Below are positions 62,370 through 64,000 of a DNA stretch of 64,000 bases, one piece after another. Every line of letters begins with the position of its first letter. The stretch's first letter is position 1. The notes below the pieces were generated by a model that searched no databases, had not been told where the DNA came from, and saw only the letters and a list, made by a program, of their open reading frames with translations. The position numbers were made by a program, and so were the translations under genes. The DNA comes from Rummeliibacillus sp044763875. Its GTDB lineage: Bacteria > Bacillota > Bacilli > Bacillales_A > Planococcaceae. Location of the stretch: the NCBI RefSeq assembly GCF_044763875.1, contig NZ_JBIWGZ010000006.1:62001-126000 (forward strand), in the 5' to 3' direction.

Positions 62370-63374
62370 TTACAAACCTTGTTTCGCCATGTATTCAGCT
62401 AAATCTACTACACGAGTAGAATAACCTGATTCGTTGTCATACCAAGCCAATACTTTTACAAGGTTACCTTCGAGAACCATTGTAGATAGACTATCAACTG
62501 TAGATGAAGCAACATTGCCGTTGTAATCAATTGATACTAATGGTAATTCTGAGTATGCAAGAATACCTTTTAATTCATTTTCAGATGCTGCTTTTAATAC
62601 TGCATTAACATCTTCTGGAGTTACGTCTTTTTCTAATTCTACAACTAAGTCAACTAATGATACGTTTGGTGTTGGAACACGAATTGCCATACCGTCTAGT
62701 TTACCTTCAAGTTGTGGTAAAACTTTTGCTACTGCAACTGCTGCACCAGTAGTAGTTGGGATCATAGATTGTGCAGCTGCACGAGCACGACGATAATCTT
62801 TATGTGGAAGATCTAAGATTTTTTGGTCGTTTGTGTATGAGTGAACAGTTGTCATCATACCTCGTTTAATACCGAATTGCTCATCTAATATTTTAGCTAC
62901 TGGAGATAAACAGTTTGTTGTACAAGATGCATTTGATACGACAACATCATTTGCTGCATCGTATTTTTCGTTGTTTACACCCATTACATAAGTTGGCATG
63001 TTTTTACCTGGAGCAGATACGATTACTTTTTTAGCGCCTGCTTCAACGTGTTTATGTGCAGATTCATGGTCAGTAAAGCGACCAGTAGATTCTACTACGA
63101 TATCGACATCTAATTCTCCCCAAGGAAGTTTTGCAGGATCTGTTTCAGCATAGACACGAACGTTTTTGCCATCTACTACAAGGTATTCACCTTCAGATGT
63201 TACTTCTGCATCGAATGTGCCATGAACTGAATCATATTTTAAAAGATGAGCAAGCATTGCTGCGTCAGTTAAATCATTTACCGCTACAATTTCAATATCT
63301 TGACGTTTTATTGCTGTTCGGAAAACTAATCGTCCAATACGTCCAAATCCATTAATCGCTAATTTTAAAGTCAT
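62370..63374 (-). CDS. gapA: Glyceraldehyde-3-phosphate dehydrogenase, glycolytic
   Basis: A 334-residue NAD-dependent dehydrogenase. The NAD loop is INGFGRIGRLVF, the catalytic cysteine is in SNASCTTNCLSPVAKIL, and the phosphate-binding stretch is RRARAAAQSMIPTTTGAA. The ATG at 63374 (MTLKLAINGFGR) follows GGAGGAAAAG. It directly follows cggR (24 bases apart), so it is the glycolytic GapA and not the gluconeogenic GapB. Confidence 0.97.
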   Translation of the reverse strand: MTLKLAINGFGRIGRLVFRTAIKRQDIEIVAVNDLTDAAMLAHLLKYDSVHGTFDAEVTSEGEYLVVDGKNVRVYAETDPAKLPWGELDVDIVVESTGRFTDHESAHKHVEAGAKKVIVSAPGKNMPTYVMGVNNEKYDAANDVVVSNASCTTNCLSPVAKILDEQFGIKRGMMTTVHSYTNDQKILDLPHKDYRRARAAAQSMIPTTTGAAVAVAKVLPQLEGKLDGMAIRVPTPNVSLVDLVVELEKDVTPEDVNAVLKAASENELKGILAYSELPLVSIDYNGNVASSTVDSLSTMVLEGNLVKVLAWYDNESGYSTRVVDLAEYMAKQGL

Positions 63375-63398
63375 AATCTTTTCCTCCATTAAATGAGT

Positions 63399-64000
63399 TT
63401 ATTGTAGTAAGTGAAGCATTTCTTCCGCAGCAGCTGAATCAGTTATTAAAACAGATTGTTTTGCGCCGTGTTTGAAGTAAGAAAGAATGGCTTTAGCCTT
63501 ATTCTTCCCACCAGCTACTGCAATAATACTTTTACATCTATTTACTTGCTCTAATTGGATTCCTACAGTACGAATTCTTTGTACTGCATTCCCCTGTTCA
63601 TCGAAATAATAACCAAAGGCCTCACTGATAGCACCACTTTCAAGTAAAGCTTGTTTTTCCTGTTCACTTGAATCACGTCTTACTGCCATTTCTAAAGCAG
63701 AGCCAATGCCGTGAATAACGACATCTGTTTGATCATATAGCTCAATCATTTCTTTTACGATTGGTTCTTGAATAATTGCATTATAAGCTGTTTCACTTAA
63801 ATGTTCTGGTAAATACAAAGTACGATATGTGTTGTCAGTATTCCCTGCAAATGTTGCTGCAATAGTGTTAGCTTGCAGCCTCATCTCAACTCCCATACCA
63901 CCTCTAGCAGCGATAAAGGTTAGATCAGTTAGTTTTTCTGAAGGAGTAAGACTATCTGCTATGGCAGCTAATGTACTTCCACCTGTTACAGCGACGATTT
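63399..64000 (-). CDS. cggR: Central glycolytic genes repressor CggR, C-terminal part
   Basis: The last 200 or so residues of a SorC/DeoR-type repressor, cut by the window edge; the DNA-binding N-terminus lies outside. The visible part is the sugar-binding domain: VAVTGGSTLAAIADSL, IAARGGMGVEMRLQANTIA, TDVVIHGIGSALEMAVRR and VGIQLEQVNRCKSIIAVAGGKNKAKAI. In Bacillus, CggR binds fructose 1,6-bisphosphate and represses the gapA operon. Its position 24 bases ahead of gapA supports the call. Confidence 0.93.
   Translation of the reverse strand, partial: IVAVTGGSTLAAIADSLTPSEKLTDLTFIAARGGMGVEMRLQANTIAATFAGNTDNTYRTLYLPEHLSETAYNAIIQEPIVKEMIELYDQTDVVIHGIGSALEMAVRRDSSEQEKQALLESGAISEAFGYYFDEQGNAVQRIRTVGIQLEQVNRCKSIIAVAGGKNKAKAILSYFKHGAKQSVLITDSAAAEEMLHLLQ

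Overview
The window looks like chromosome from a low-GC, Gram-positive, Bacillus-type bacterium. Gene content and order suggest the Planococcaceae/Lysinibacillus side of the Bacillales; this placement is an inference from synteny and protein style, not a database result. Two core blocks match known Bacillus gene orders. The first is gltA/gltC, then metNPQ-yusEF-gcvH-yusI-fadE-fadA-fadN (1-12.6 kb). The second is cggR-gapA-pgk-tpiA-gpmI-eno, secG, an esterase, rnr, smpB and ssrA (51.2-64 kb, minus strand). Both ends of the window cut genes: glutamate synthase on the left and cggR on the right.

Left core (1-29.2 kb). Glutamate synthase and its LysR activator GltC diverge over a GltC-type box. 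The methionine ABC importer sits behind a full SAM-I (S-box) riboswitch. The beta-oxidation operon has a FadR-type palindrome upstream. Further on lie a thioredoxin-like gene, a C39-like peptidase, a 5'-3' exonuclease, the histidine utilisation genes hutU-hutI-hutH, an OsmC protein, membrane proteins, a Fic toxin with a small overlapping antitoxin, a c-di-GMP phosphodiesterase-type EAL protein, and an Rgg-like regulator facing a 34-residue exported peptide across a perfect palindrome. The last pair is a candidate undescribed peptide-signalling system. Five copies of an intergenic palindromic repeat family are scattered through both core blocks.

Island (29.2-51.28 kb). An integrative element occupies the 3' end of the tmRNA gene. 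A 91-nt direct repeat (85 of 91 positions equal by eye) marks both ends, matching integrase arm-type repeats lie just inside each end, and a tyrosine integrase, an excisionase-like protein and a regulator sit at the tmRNA end. A third, decayed copy of the attachment site at 38.1 kb divides the island into two defence modules. Module A (29.3-38.1 kb) has a small PUA/EVE-like reader protein, an Eco57I-type adenine methyltransferase, a PLD-SNF2 helicase fusion and a candidate PD-(D/E)XK nuclease. These look like an ATP-dependent restriction-modification system without a standard name. Module B (38.3-44.3 kb) is type IV-like: McrC, McrB with a PUA/EVE-like domain inserted inside its AAA+ motor, remnants of a DUF2075 gene, and an unusual XRE-MrcB_N-HNH fusion. 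Behind it are mobile-element housekeeping genes, including a radC gene frameshifted inside its JAB active site.

Right core (51.2-64 kb). The tmRNA, SmpB and RNase R form a trans-translation/RNA-decay cluster, followed by the esterase, SecG, an isolated O-methyltransferase on the other strand, and the central glycolytic operon under CggR. The strongest candidates for new biology are the island's two defence modules, which share the same type of modified-DNA reader domain, and the Rgg-peptide pair.
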